A stretch of 64,000 nucleotides of DNA from Candidatus Fermentimicrarchaeum limneticum. GTDB taxonomy: Archaea; Micrarchaeota; Micrarchaeia; Burarchaeales; Fermentimicrarchaeaceae. A model generated the notes under the pieces. The model saw nothing but the letters and a program-made list of their open reading frames with translations, was not told the DNA's origin and searched no databases. This document shows, in pieces, positions 23,467-31,900 of the stretch (position 1 is the first letter of the stretch; each line of letters starts with the position of its first letter). Location: contig CP058998.1 of NCBI GenBank assembly GCA_013426015.1, positions 372,001 through 436,000 on the forward strand, written 5' to 3'. Position numbers and translations under genes: made by a program.

Positions 23467-23628
23467 CTATTCTAACTTTGTGACTATCAACCTTTTAGCC
23501 TTCTCATCAATTTCTATAATTAGCTTGTCGTTAGTTTTCAGATTCAACGCTTTCACTACCGCCTTTCTCAGGTAAACCCTGCAGTCCCCCTGCTTGCTGA
23601 TATACACTCTTCCAATTTCTTTTTCCAT
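23467..23628 (-). CDS. AbrB/SpoVT-type regulator, 53 aa
   Basis: GRVYISKQGDCRVYLRKAVV then ALNLKTNDKLIIEID is the swapped-hairpin AbrB pattern. Divergent from a second AbrB-like gene at 23764, with a shared 135-base control region. Probably a DNA-binding repressor of the early region. Confidence 0.65.
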   Translation of the reverse strand: MEKEIGRVYISKQGDCRVYLRKAVVKALNLKTNDKLIIEIDEKAKRLIVTKLE

Positions 23629-23763
23629 ATCCCTACTTTTTCCGTTTAGCTTTAAATACGTTATTCTGTTGTATCGCTTATTACGACTGAAACGATAGGT
23701 TTATATACCCCCTGCGTGTAACTCTATTGAAAAGGATGAAATAACCTAAAAGGGTGATTAAGA
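23629..23763. promoter_or_regulatory. Divergent promoter region between two AbrB-like genes
   Basis: Rightward TATA box GTTTATATACC (23699-23709), then TTGAAAAGGATG. A leftward AT-rich stretch (TTTAAATACG near 23650) can serve the minus-strand gene. A natural place for a regulatory switch. Confidence 0.5.
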
Positions 23764-23928
23764 ATGCCTGAAAAATACGCCGATATAACTTCCATCTTTG
23801 TTGACAGCGAGGGGGCGGGCCGCTTCTACCTGTCCACGAAGATAGTCGAGGAACTGAAAATCAAGAGCGGCGAGCACTTCAAGGTCATAGTTGATAACGG
23901 GAGGATTATTTTCGAGAGGGTGGAGTAG
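23764..23928 (+). CDS. AbrB/MazE-like regulator, 54 aa
   Basis: Pattern SIFVDSEGAGRFYLSTKIVE, then LKIKSGEHFKVIVDNGRIIFE fits the AbrB fold. First gene of a rightward operon of short genes ending in the 306-aa gene and beyond. Preceded by AAGGGTGA. Likely DNA-binding. Confidence 0.6.
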   Translation: MPEKYADITSIFVDSEGAGRFYLSTKIVEELKIKSGEHFKVIVDNGRIIFERVE

Positions 23929-24096
23929 ATGCCAGCAAAACCAGAAGCAGCTCTGCTGGTTGCCAGGCTGAAGCAGGAATGCAAGCCCGGGCTGGACGAT
24001 TTCTATTCCCATGCGGATCCGCTAATCCGGGATGTACGTTGCATGGCTGTCAAAATCCTTAACGGAGGTAATGGAAATGGAAAAAATAAAACTTAA
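23929..24096 (+). CDS. Small hypothetical protein, 55 aa
   Basis: ATG directly follows the AbrB-like stop. A helical N-terminus (AALLVARLKQE) and two Cys residues, with a low-complexity GNGNGKNKT end overlapping the next gene. No family recognised. Confidence 0.5.
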   Translation: MPAKPEAALLVARLKQECKPGLDDFYSHADPLIRDVRCMAVKILNGGNGNGKNKT

Positions 24097-24304
24097 TGCG
24101 AAATGCACTGAGATTAAGACTGTGACGACAGAAACCGATGAAGGCGAGAAGGAGCAGATAAGGACCTCGTTCACAGAAGTGAAAAACAAGGAGGACGAAG
24201 TACCGCCCCAGAAGGTATCCATCACTGGCAAAAAACTCAAGATAGCAGTCGGAGAGGAAATCCAGTTCGAGTTATTCCCGCCGCAAAAGAAACTGACAGA
24301 GTGA
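24077..24304 (+). CDS. Small acidic/lysine-rich protein, 75 aa
   Basis: Start at ATG 24077, nine bases after GGAGG; ATG 24071 is possible. Contains a charged middle (EGEKEQIRTSFTEVKNKEDE) between beta-like segments (KLKIAVGEEIQFELFP). It reads like a phage-type conserved single-domain protein; function unknown. Confidence 0.6.
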   Translation: MEKIKLNAKCTEIKTVTTETDEGEKEQIRTSFTEVKNKEDEVPPQKVSITGKKLKIAVGEEIQFELFPPQKKLTE

Positions 24305-24309
24305 TGATC

Positions 24310-24390
24310 ATGACTGAATCGAATGAAGTCAGGTGCGGTTGTGAGGCGTGCCGTGCATGGCGTGAGATAAAGAACCCGCTTGGTGGATGA
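24310..24390 (+). CDS. Cys-rich micro-protein, 26 aa
   Basis: Contains CGCEACRAW, a tight cluster of three Cys. It overlaps the next short ORF by four bases. Real translation is uncertain at this size. Confidence 0.35.
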   Translation: MTESNEVRCGCEACRAWREIKNPLGG

Positions 24391-24428
24391 AACGCTACAA
24401 GAAACTTTTCGAGGAGGTCCCAGCATGA
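24387..24428 (+). CDS. Micro-ORF of 13 aa linking two Cys-rich genes
   Basis: ATG overlaps the previous stop and its own stop overlaps the next start; it carries the GAGGAGG ribosome-binding site of the next gene. It may be only a coupling device. Confidence 0.3.
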   Translation: MKRYKKLFEEVPA

Positions 24429-24583
24429 AAATTTGTTGTTGGATATGCGGAGGGGAGGGTTCAAATTACGAAATTCCAAGAGGAAAAAATCCTGACCACA
24501 CGATAGGGGTATGCAAGTCATGTTACGAAGAATGGTGTGATAAAGTAAAAATTCTGATAAAAAAAGGAGGATTGAGACCATGA
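24425..24583 (+). CDS. Small four-Cys zinc-finger protein, 52 aa
   Basis: CCWICGG and VCKSCYEEWC supply two Cys pairs about 25 residues apart, a treble-clef-like zinc site. GAGGAGG upstream; overlaps the next start by four bases. Function unknown. Confidence 0.6.
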   Translation: MKICCWICGGEGSNYEIPRGKNPDHTIGVCKSCYEEWCDKVKILIKKGGLRP

Positions 24584-24705
24584 AAATAAACATGACCGGA
24601 AAGACCGTCGGCGAGGTCGAGCAGGTTCTTGATTCCTTGAGCAAGGCGGGCTTCGTCTGCTCGGTTTCGGGAAGCGTGAATGAGACGGTTATCAACGCGA
24701 GGTAG
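24580..24705 (+). CDS. Small hypothetical protein, 41 aa
   Basis: Preceded by AAAAAAGGAGG. The beta-alpha-beta pattern (TGKTVGEVEQVLDSLSKAGF, then CSVSGSV) looks like a compact ferredoxin-like half. Last gene before the structured leader at 24781. Confidence 0.5.
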   Translation: MKINMTGKTVGEVEQVLDSLSKAGFVCSVSGSVNETVINAR

Positions 24706-24780
24706 TCCATCATGGGGCGGAATCGGGGCTGAGGACGTTAGACCAAAGTTAGTCTGTGCATCCAATCATCCACCCCCCAG

Positions 24781-24897
24781 CTCCGTTTGCAGGTGCGGTC
24801 TGGTTTGGTCGCCTTGCATTTTGAGCTTCGGCTCAAAAGCTTTCGCCTAATAAGGCGAAATGCATCCGCAAACCCATGGTGGGAACGGAGGGATAGG
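24781..24897 (+). ncRNA. Structured leader RNA with possible ribosome-binding-site switch
   Basis: Nested helices: GTTTGC (24785-24790) with GCAAAC (24868-24873), and TGCATTT (24815-24821) with AAATGCA (24858-24864). Inside are a UUCG-capped hairpin TTGAGC/GCTCAA (24821-24836) and a hairpin CGCCT/AGGCG (24844-24857). Alternatively CTCCGTT (24781-24787) pairs with AACGGAG (24884-24890), which covers the GGAGG ribosome-binding site of the gene at 24898. The two outer stems share bases and exclude each other. Confidence 0.55.
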
Positions 24898-25014
24898 ATG
24901 TGCTACAGCTGCCCGAAATGCGGGAGTGACAACTGCGAGGAGAAGGACAGGCTGGTAAGATGCCTGGACTGCGGGACAGGGTTCAGGGTATACGGGAAGG
25001 ATGTGAAAGCATGA
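24898..25014 (+). CDS. Zinc-ribbon protein, 38 aa
   Basis: CPKCG and, 18 residues on, CLDCG form a classic zinc ribbon, as in small transcription-factor-like archaeal proteins. Preceded by GGAGG at 24887-24891, which the leader RNA can pair with. Overlaps the next start by four bases. Confidence 0.65.
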   Translation: MCYSCPKCGSDNCEEKDRLVRCLDCGTGFRVYGKDVKA

Positions 25015-25169
25015 CCTGCCATTATGAAAACTACGAGGATGATGTCCTCGGAAGGGTCGAGGTCGTCGGGTATAAATGCGTCAGTTGCAGGGAGGCAGTC
25101 GAGCAGCACGGCGGTTACACCAAGTGTCCACGATTCAAGCGAATACAGAATGGAGGATGGGAAAGGTGA
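25011..25169 (+). CDS. Small Cys/His protein, 52 aa
   Basis: Start chosen at ATG 25011, overlapping the previous stop. TCHYE at the N-terminus, KCVSC in the middle and a further Cys (KCPRF) suggest a zinc site. Function unknown. Confidence 0.55.
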   Translation: MTCHYENYEDDVLGRVEVVGYKCVSCREAVEQHGGYTKCPRFKRIQNGGWER

Positions 25170-25309
25170 CGAATGAAAAGAGGCTGCATAAACACTGTGC
25201 GATATGTAGCAAACCATTCTACCATAGATTGAAAAGAACCGCTTGCTGTTCGGCGAAATGCAGCAAGGAACTTTATGACAGCATAGGAAAATTCGGAAGG
25301 GCAAGGTGA
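25166..25309 (+). CDS. Small zinc-finger protein, 47 aa
   Basis: GTG 25166 overlaps the preceding stop. CAICSKPF and CCSAKCSKEL form a four-Cys treble-clef-like site like those at the N-terminus of viral HNH and related proteins. Function unknown. Confidence 0.55.
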   Translation: MTNEKRLHKHCAICSKPFYHRLKRTACCSAKCSKELYDSIGKFGRAR

Positions 25310-25316
25310 TGCTGGA

Positions 25317-25697
25317 ATGAACGGGGACAACGGGGTGCAGCTTTATTCGGCTCATGCGAGGGAGCTGAGGCACACCCAGCAGCACAAGGTCATGAAGTTC
25401 GTCGAGTATGGCTGCGTGGAATATGACAGGGAGAACAGGGTCTTCCTCTGCAAGCCGATTGAGGGCTACAACTCCACCACATACGAGATAAGGAACAGCA
25501 AGGAGTTCGAGTGGGAATGCAACTGCCAGGGCTTCCAGTCTGCAAAGCGCAGGTATGAAAAAGACCCGAATGCCGGGCTGCCGAGTTGCTCCCATGTTGG
25601 GGCTGTCTGGGAATGGGTGAAGCAACATAATCTCATCAAGGTCAGGCAGTCCGTCAGGGACGGCCTGCAGCTCACCCTAATGGAGGAATCGGCATGA
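25317..25697 (+). CDS. SWIM zinc-finger protein, 126 aa
   Basis: C-x-C (ECNCQGF) followed about 20 residues later by C-x-H (SCSHVGAVW) is the SWIM motif, usually in DNA- or protein-binding proteins. The N-terminal 60 residues form a beta-rich region. Last part overlaps the next gene's start by four bases. Confidence 0.7.
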   Translation: MNGDNGVQLYSAHARELRHTQQHKVMKFVEYGCVEYDRENRVFLCKPIEGYNSTTYEIRNSKEFEWECNCQGFQSAKRRYEKDPNAGLPSCSHVGAVWEWVKQHNLIKVRQSVRDGLQLTLMEESA

Positions 25698-26014
25698 CAG
25701 AAGATGAAATACCTTTCAACTCGTGGAGCAGGGAACGCATAGAACTCGGAATGAAGGAATGCACAAGCCGACACAAGAGATACACGAAAGACAAGCGGGT
25801 TTATTACATCTCTCCGAAGCTTCCATTCTGGTTCATAAAAGAATTTCTATGGAAAGCAGAGGGAGCTAACTCACCTGAAGAATTGCAAGAAGTTATGAAT
25901 AGTATATATCACAGACTCGTTCCAGCTGAAGAAGAGTTCTACGTTCATTGTGGACATTTCAAAGAGGCTTTGGAAGAATACAAAAAGAAGGAGGATGTAG
26001 AGGCATTTCTATGA
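25694..26014 (+). CDS. Unknown protein, 106 aa
   Basis: Charged helical protein with several aromatic residues (PFWFIKEFLW) and an EEYKKKEDVE tail. Translationally coupled on both sides (ATGA overlaps). No family recognised. Confidence 0.6.
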   Translation: MTEDEIPFNSWSRERIELGMKECTSRHKRYTKDKRVYYISPKLPFWFIKEFLWKAEGANSPEELQEVMNSIYHRLVPAEEEFYVHCGHFKEALEEYKKKEDVEAFL

Positions 26015-26931
26015 CCAAGTCCGAATACCACAAGGGCATGACACAAGCGCCGGAAGGCCAGGCCCTGCTTTCAGGCTGGAATGGGGGGGTCGTAACAGGG
26101 GTCGTAAACGGGGTCGTAAAACAGCCCCTTTCTACAGGCGTGGATACGACTACATCAGTAAATAGCTCGTATTTACAGCACACGCTCGGCTCGGAAAAGG
26201 TTCGCAGGAAGCAGAACTTCAAGATGCACAGGAAGCTGTTCGTGTTCTGGTACCAGGGAGCGCAGCCATTGCCTCGGTGCAATCAGTACAACAACAGGAA
26301 TGACAGGATCGCGTACACCGGGAAGGCCAAGAACATACCGATGGGGGTCTGGGAGAACTGGTTCAGCCGCGTTCCGGTCATCCACTCAGTCGGGAACTGC
26401 CTGAAGGTGTGGATCTCGCACCCCGCAGGCCTGACTGTGGAAGAGCAGCTTTTCGAGGCAGGTACAATCGCATGGAAGTGCATGAGCACATTCGCGAGGA
26501 AGCACGGCATCATCATAACAAAATGGACGACCAAGGACTTCGAGGAATTCACGGTCGAGAACAGGAAGCTGGACTTCCGGGTGCTGAGGAAGTTCATAAT
26601 GCAGGACGCTGACTTCTGCGAGAGGAAGCTTGACATGAGGATTGATTCTTCTCACTTCTGGGCGAAGACGAGGACGCAGCCCAAAATACCTAAGGTTGAG
26701 TTTTCCAAGTCCGAACTCAGCGAGAACCCGAGCCTGGTGAAGGACGACCTGATGACCTACGAATGGCTTATCCATGAGGGCGCGGGACTGCTTAAAAACC
26801 AGCAGGGAACGACCAATCGGCTTGCGGAGCTCGTCCTTGAATCAATAAGGCTGAACTCGACGAATTCCGAGCAGCTGGCGTTCATTGTGAGTGAGCTGAA
26901 GAAGAACGGGAAAGGGAGGGATTACGGATGA
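26011..26931 (+). CDS. Unknown viral protein, 306 aa (copy 2)
   Basis: Same translation as 22-942. In this copy the upstream gene is whole, so the coupling overlap can be seen. Confidence 0.7.
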   Translation: MTKSEYHKGMTQAPEGQALLSGWNGGVVTGVVNGVVKQPLSTGVDTTTSVNSSYLQHTLGSEKVRRKQNFKMHRKLFVFWYQGAQPLPRCNQYNNRNDRIAYTGKAKNIPMGVWENWFSRVPVIHSVGNCLKVWISHPAGLTVEEQLFEAGTIAWKCMSTFARKHGIIITKWTTKDFEEFTVENRKLDFRVLRKFIMQDADFCERKLDMRIDSSHFWAKTRTQPKIPKVEFSKSELSENPSLVKDDLMTYEWLIHEGAGLLKNQQGTTNRLAELVLESIRLNSTNSEQLAFIVSELKKNGKGRDYG

Positions 26932-27344
26932 CGAAACAATTTAAGGAATTAGTCCTTGAGAAGGACACCGTATTCGAGGAAAGCATAGAAGTTGAAACAT
27001 CAATCAGGTGTGCAGGGAGCGGAAGGTATAACCTGACAGTCAAAGGGGACATCAATGCAGGGGACATCACTGCATGGGACATCACTGCAAGGGACATCAA
27101 TGCAAGGGACATCAATGCAGGGGACATCACTGCAGGGGACATCACTGCAGGGGACATCACTGCAGGGGACATCACTGCAGGGGACATCAATGCAAGGGAC
27201 ATCAATGCAGGGGACATCACTGCAGGGGACATCAATGCAGGGGACATCATCTGCGAGTCGAGAAAGAAGAAAACAAAAACAGCAAAGACGACAGCAAGGT
27301 TTTTCATCACAGAAAGGTCTAAACTGCAAAAAAAGGAGTGGTAA
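26928..27344 (+). CDS. GDITA pentad-repeat protein, 138 aa (copy 2)
   Basis: Same as 939-1355, with the same 14 pentads. Keeping equal repeat numbers in both copies argues against long divergence, because such arrays change length quickly. Confidence 0.75.
   Translation: MTKQFKELVLEKDTVFEESIEVETSIRCAGSGRYNLTVKGDINAGDITAWDITARDINARDINAGDITAGDITAGDITAGDITAGDINARDINAGDITAGDINAGDIICESRKKKTKTAKTTARFFITERSKLQKKEW
27045..27254 (+). repeat. Fourteen 15-base tandem repeats (copy 2)
   Basis: Same unit order and variants as 1056-1265. Confidence 0.9.
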
Positions 27345-27359
27345 AAGAGGGGTGAAGTT

Positions 27360-27470
27360 ATGACATTTTGTGAATGGTGCGGAAAAGATGCAGACTACTG
27401 CGGATGTAAATATTTGCTTACTAAAGATAAAATCAGAAAATTAGATGAAAGAAGAGGGGTGAAACCATGA
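27360..27470 (+). CDS. Small Cys-rich protein, 36 aa (copy 2)
   Basis: Same as 1371-1481. Confidence 0.55.
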   Translation: MTFCEWCGKDADYCGCKYLLTKDKIRKLDERRGVKP

Positions 27471-28057
27471 AAATCCTCGAACTCGGCTGCGGCAATTACA
27501 AGGGAAAGGGCTGCCCCTACAAAGGAGAGATAGTCGGTGTTGACATAGACCCAGACAGCAAGGCGGATGTGATAGCAGACATAAACATATTCCCCTGGAG
27601 CGGGAAAGACAGGGACAACTGCATGGTTTATTTCCAAGCCGACGAGTTCGATGCTGTCTATTCGCACCACTGCCTGGAGCATCTGGAGGACACGGTTGCG
27701 GTGATGGATGAGATATGGCGGATAACCAAGCCGAAGGGTAGGGTATTCTTGGTCGTCCCTTACGGAGTCAGCGAGTGGGCGCATTCCAACCCGACCCACA
27801 GGAAGGACTTTGCCCACAACTCAATCGAGTATTTCACCCCCCCAAACAGCAATAAGTTCAGGCTGGTAAGCACGCACATCAACTACATCTTCGCAGGCTT
27901 CCCCGAACTGATGAGCTGGAGGGGCAGGTTGTTCAGGAAGCTGATGAAGCCGTTGGACTGGCTGATAAACATAAGCCCGTCATACTACGGGAAAATCGGG
28001 AGGTTTTACATCGGGGATGCAGACGAAATCGTATGGGAGCTGGAGGTCGTGAAATGA
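27467..28057 (+). CDS. SAM-dependent methyltransferase, 196 aa (copy 2)
   Basis: Same as 1478-2068; SAM loop LELGCGN is intact. Confidence 0.85.
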   Translation: MKILELGCGNYKGKGCPYKGEIVGVDIDPDSKADVIADINIFPWSGKDRDNCMVYFQADEFDAVYSHHCLEHLEDTVAVMDEIWRITKPKGRVFLVVPYGVSEWAHSNPTHRKDFAHNSIEYFTPPNSNKFRLVSTHINYIFAGFPELMSWRGRLFRKLMKPLDWLINISPSYYGKIGRFYIGDADEIVWELEVVK

Positions 28058-28218
28058 AGAAGAATAACCGGAAACTAAACCTTGACTTGCACGGCATGGA
28101 TTGGCTACCTACCAAATTCTTGCCTTACGCTTCAGTAGAGGAGGGTCATTATGGGAGAAAAGCACAGGTTGAGAGGGGCAGGGTTTTACTCGGGAGAGAC
28201 GCGCAAGGACCTTCTTGA
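28054..28218 (+). CDS. Small hypothetical protein, 54 aa (copy 2)
   Basis: Same as 2065-2229. Confidence 0.4.
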   Translation: MKKNNRKLNLDLHGMDWLPTKFLPYASVEEGHYGRKAQVERGRVLLGRDAQGPS

Positions 28219-28327
28219 TGTAGATAAAAAATACTTCGAGACAGCAAGAGTTGAGGTTGAAAGGATCCTGGCGGGAAAGAGGATAGCCAACTCCAACCAC
28301 ATCGGCTCAATAGTCCACAGGGACTGA
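28151..28327 (+). CDS. Small hypothetical protein, 58 aa (copy 2)
   Basis: Same as 2162-2338. Confidence 0.55.
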   Translation: MGEKHRLRGAGFYSGETRKDLLDVDKKYFETARVEVERILAGKRIANSNHIGSIVHRD

Positions 28328-28331
28328 ATTT

Positions 28332-28369
28332 CGCCCCGATACTTTTTAATAGCGAAAACCCAGTAATAT
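28332..28369 (+). promoter_or_regulatory. Promoter class A before the nuclease gene (copy 2)
   Basis: Same as 2343-2380. Confidence 0.7.
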
Positions 28370-28373
28370 TAGG

Positions 28374-28796
28374 GTGAATAATAATATTAAAAACTGCTTA
28401 ACCTGTGGTAAAGAAATACATAGAGAGGATTCCCCCCACGACTATGCATTCAAAATAAAAAAATTCTGTTCAGTTGAGTGCAGGCATATCAATGATATTG
28501 TCAGGATAAAAGGAGTTAGTAATACTTACGCAGTCGGACTTTATTTCGAACTGACTCTTAAAAAGAAACTTGAAAATGACGGGTGGGTAGTTTTTAAGAC
28601 TGAATATCCAACAAAACTTTTAGATTTAATTGCGTTTAAAGGTAATGAGGTTATGGTGATTCAAGCTAAAACACACAATAACAATCCAACTATACTTGAT
28701 AAATTAGAAGAATTAAAAAATTTCAAGCGTGCTTTTCCAAATGTGACAGTCAAATTAATTACAAAGGAGGAAGACTATGAAATCAAGTGCGATTAG
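28374..28796 (+). CDS. Zinc-finger/PD-(D/E)XK-type nuclease, 140 aa (copy 2)
   Basis: Same as 2385-2807. Confidence 0.65.
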   Translation: MNNNIKNCLTCGKEIHREDSPHDYAFKIKKFCSVECRHINDIVRIKGVSNTYAVGLYFELTLKKKLENDGWVVFKTEYPTKLLDLIAFKGNEVMVIQAKTHNNNPTILDKLEELKNFKRAFPNVTVKLITKEEDYEIKCD

Positions 28797-28905
28797 GCAA
28801 GTTTGGAAAGGCGGTAATGACCAATTACTTATCACAATTCCCAAGAATATTGGTATCGATAATAAGGATTTTGTGAGGATTATGAAAACGAAGGTGAAGC
28901 TCTGA
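28777..28905 (+). CDS. AbrB/MazE-like protein, 42 aa (copy 2)
   Basis: Same as 2788-2916. Confidence 0.5.
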   Translation: MKSSAIRQVWKGGNDQLLITIPKNIGIDNKDFVRIMKTKVKL

Positions 28906-31900
28906 TGGCTGTTTCCTCGGCTCCGGCGGGAAGTTCCACCCCGCAGGGCCAGACTGCGACCACAGGGACGGGAAAGCCTGTCGACACTGCCGGCATGGTT
29001 GCTGGAAGGCAGTACACTGTTGGCGGCAGGACCGTCGAATACCAGTACGGCAGGCTGTGGTATGTCTCCGAAGGCGGAGGGAGGCTTGCGGCTGAAGTCG
29101 GAACTGGATTGCCTCCCGAGAGATACGGGCTGCCGCAGACAGGGCCTGAGGTTTACATGGGAGGGCTTCCTCTGTCGAGCAGGAGTTATATCGACCCGAC
29201 AACCGGGGTGCAGGTTGTGATTTACCCGAAGGGGACTCCTGCATCGGTCATAGAGGCTGGGAGGCAGAGCCTTGAGGGATTTACCGGCGGGGCTCTCGGC
29301 ACTACGAAATACGGGGCGGTCTATTACACTTCCGGCTCGATGAAGGGGAAGACCATCGGCAGCATGCAAACCGAGTCGCAGCTTTCACAGGCACAGGACA
29401 ACCAGCTCTGGGGGTTCGGGCCTTCCTTCGCGAGACCTGCATCTCCTGAGGGAACCGGCTGGGCTGACACACCGCTCTACAAGGCGGTTGCCGGAGAGAA
29501 GGCAGTGGCGCAGGCGGTTGCGTCATTTTCGACCAGGAGGGTCGGCGGGAATTATACGAATCTGGCTGGAAGCCTCGTCTCTTATTATGGGGAGGAGAAA
29601 TTCGGGTTCCAGCGGGCTTCGACTGACATACAGGTCATGTTCTCCAAGGTTTCAGTAATCAAGCCGGATGTGATCTACAGCACGGATATCGGTTACGGGA
29701 AAGGGGTTGAGGAGGCATTTTATTCTGGCAAGGCACTCCTTCATGGCCGTTCAGTCTCATTCTCCAGCATGCTGAATATGCTTCCGAGTTCGGAGTTCGA
29801 AATAATACCCGGATACAAGGAATCGGCAGCACCAACAAAATCGACAGCCGACAAATTATTAGAGATAGCGGGATGGAATGCCCAATGGAAAAAATTAAGT
29901 CCTCTTGGATATAGTGAGGCAGTATTCATAGCTACGGGGTTGGAGGCTGCGGGAGGTTACGGTAAGGCATTATTTGAAGTGGCGACCCCAATCGGAAGTT
30001 TTGGGGAAGCGGTCAGGGAAACTAACTGGTTCAGTAAAAACATCAACTTGCAGACAGCGTGGAATGTTGGAACTTACCCATACACCTACACATACAAACA
30101 TCCAGGGGAAGTCCTGGGCGGGGTATCCATGCTGATGGGTGCGACGATGCCAGTAGGGGCGGCATTGAAGACATTTGCAATCTGGGGAGCTGGGGGAGTT
30201 GCATTTGCAGAAGGCTTCAAGGCAATTACGGGCCAGCCGGCGTTCTCGGACACAAAGGCGATGAGTGTGGAATTCTTGGCGGGCGGGACTTCAGGGCTCA
30301 TGATGGCTTTCGTAGGCTCTCAGATGGGTCCGGCTTTCAAGATAATCCCGAGGGAAGACGTATTCGGGACAGTCGGTGAGCTTGGCAAGAGGATGGGTGC
30401 TGGTGCGGTGACTCTCGGGGCTACAAGCGGGACGTATACCGCTTCCGAACTAATGCTCTACCATCTGCCGCCGGACTACCAAAAAATGGGAGGCTCCATG
30501 CTGATGGGCATGGGCATGGGCGCTCTTTTCGGAGGGGCATCCTACGGATACGAGAGGGCAATCAAGTCAGGCATGGCTGGCAGGGTCGGGCTGGAGCAAA
30601 TTGAGATCCACCAGGCATCGGAAGGAGTGATAACCCAAAGGGTATGGACCGGAGCGTATTACGAGCAGGCTGGAAAAATCCGGTGGATGAGAGGGCTTGA
30701 AACCGGGACGGAGCTCGAGGGCAAGATAACCAAATTCTCATTCTTCAAAGGAGTTCCTGGAATAGAAACAGAGGGTTATGTCCTGTTCAACCCCCGCGGT
30801 CTGCAACCGTTCCCGCATACGGTGTTTGAGGAGCAGATGGTGAGAATACCTATGGAGGAATATGCGGCAAGGATTGATTTGACAGGCATCCCGCCGGAAA
30901 TGAGGCTGGCGCAGATTGAAGCAGGACGCGGGCAGGGCGACTGGCTCAGATACATGCGGAGCGGGGAAGGGCAGTGGTTCACAAGACTTTCAGTCGGCAG
31001 GGAGATTGGCGAGATTTCATTCAAGCCGCCGCGGGCTGCGACTGCGACGACTATAAAAGAGGTAATAGGGAGCATGGACTTGTTCCAGGAGAGGGGGGCA
31101 GTTGATATAGTGTATGGAACCCTGAAGTCCGAACGGGCCGGGATAGTCCTGTTCGGCTCCGCGCAGCAGAAGGTCATGCTCGGGGGCGAGATGTGGGTAA
31201 GTCCCCATGACATAGACATACAGGCGATGAATCCGCCGAAGCTGGCGAGTACGCTCGTTGGAAATCTCAAGCCGATTTATGGCGAAAACATACGGATTTC
31301 GCCTGAGAGCGCATCCCTCATCGAAATAAGGACTGGCGGGGAATGGATCCATGCTTTCGACATCCACAGCATGTATGGATACGGCGAGGAGCTGCGGGGA
31401 GGGCTGTATCTCGCTTGGGGCAAGTATTCACAAGCGCCGATATTGAGCAGGGAGGGGTTCTTCGGTGAAACCCTTGAGACGCAGGCAATAAGGAAGGCAG
31501 CGTCAGCTTTGACTCCGATAGAGGCAGGCTGGGGTCCTGAGCCTCACAGGCTCAAGGATGTCGGCGGTATGCTGAACATCGGAACGTTCAAGGGTGCAAC
31601 CTCGGCAGTCGAAAAATTCGCATTGACGGTTCCAGAGGACATCCTGGCGGGATTCAAGGAAGGGGGCGTCTTCTTTAGGATGGGAACCCCGGCATATTCA
31701 TCCCAGTCAGTATCGGCAGCAAGCAGCATACTGCTCCCGCTTTCAACACCGGCATCGTTATACGAAAGGAGCACATTGCAGCAGGATGTCTCGTCCTCAA
31801 TCTCAAGGTCATTGTCATCCTCGATAGCAAGGTCATTATCAAGGGGCAGCATCTCCCCATCAAGAAGCATTTCAGCTTCGTACTCATCAAGAATTTCAGG

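Noticed and set aside
28755-29369. 204-aa minus-strand ORF over the start of the 1147-aa gene
   Set aside because: Shadow frame; the plus-strand gene is continuous and coupled to the gene before it.
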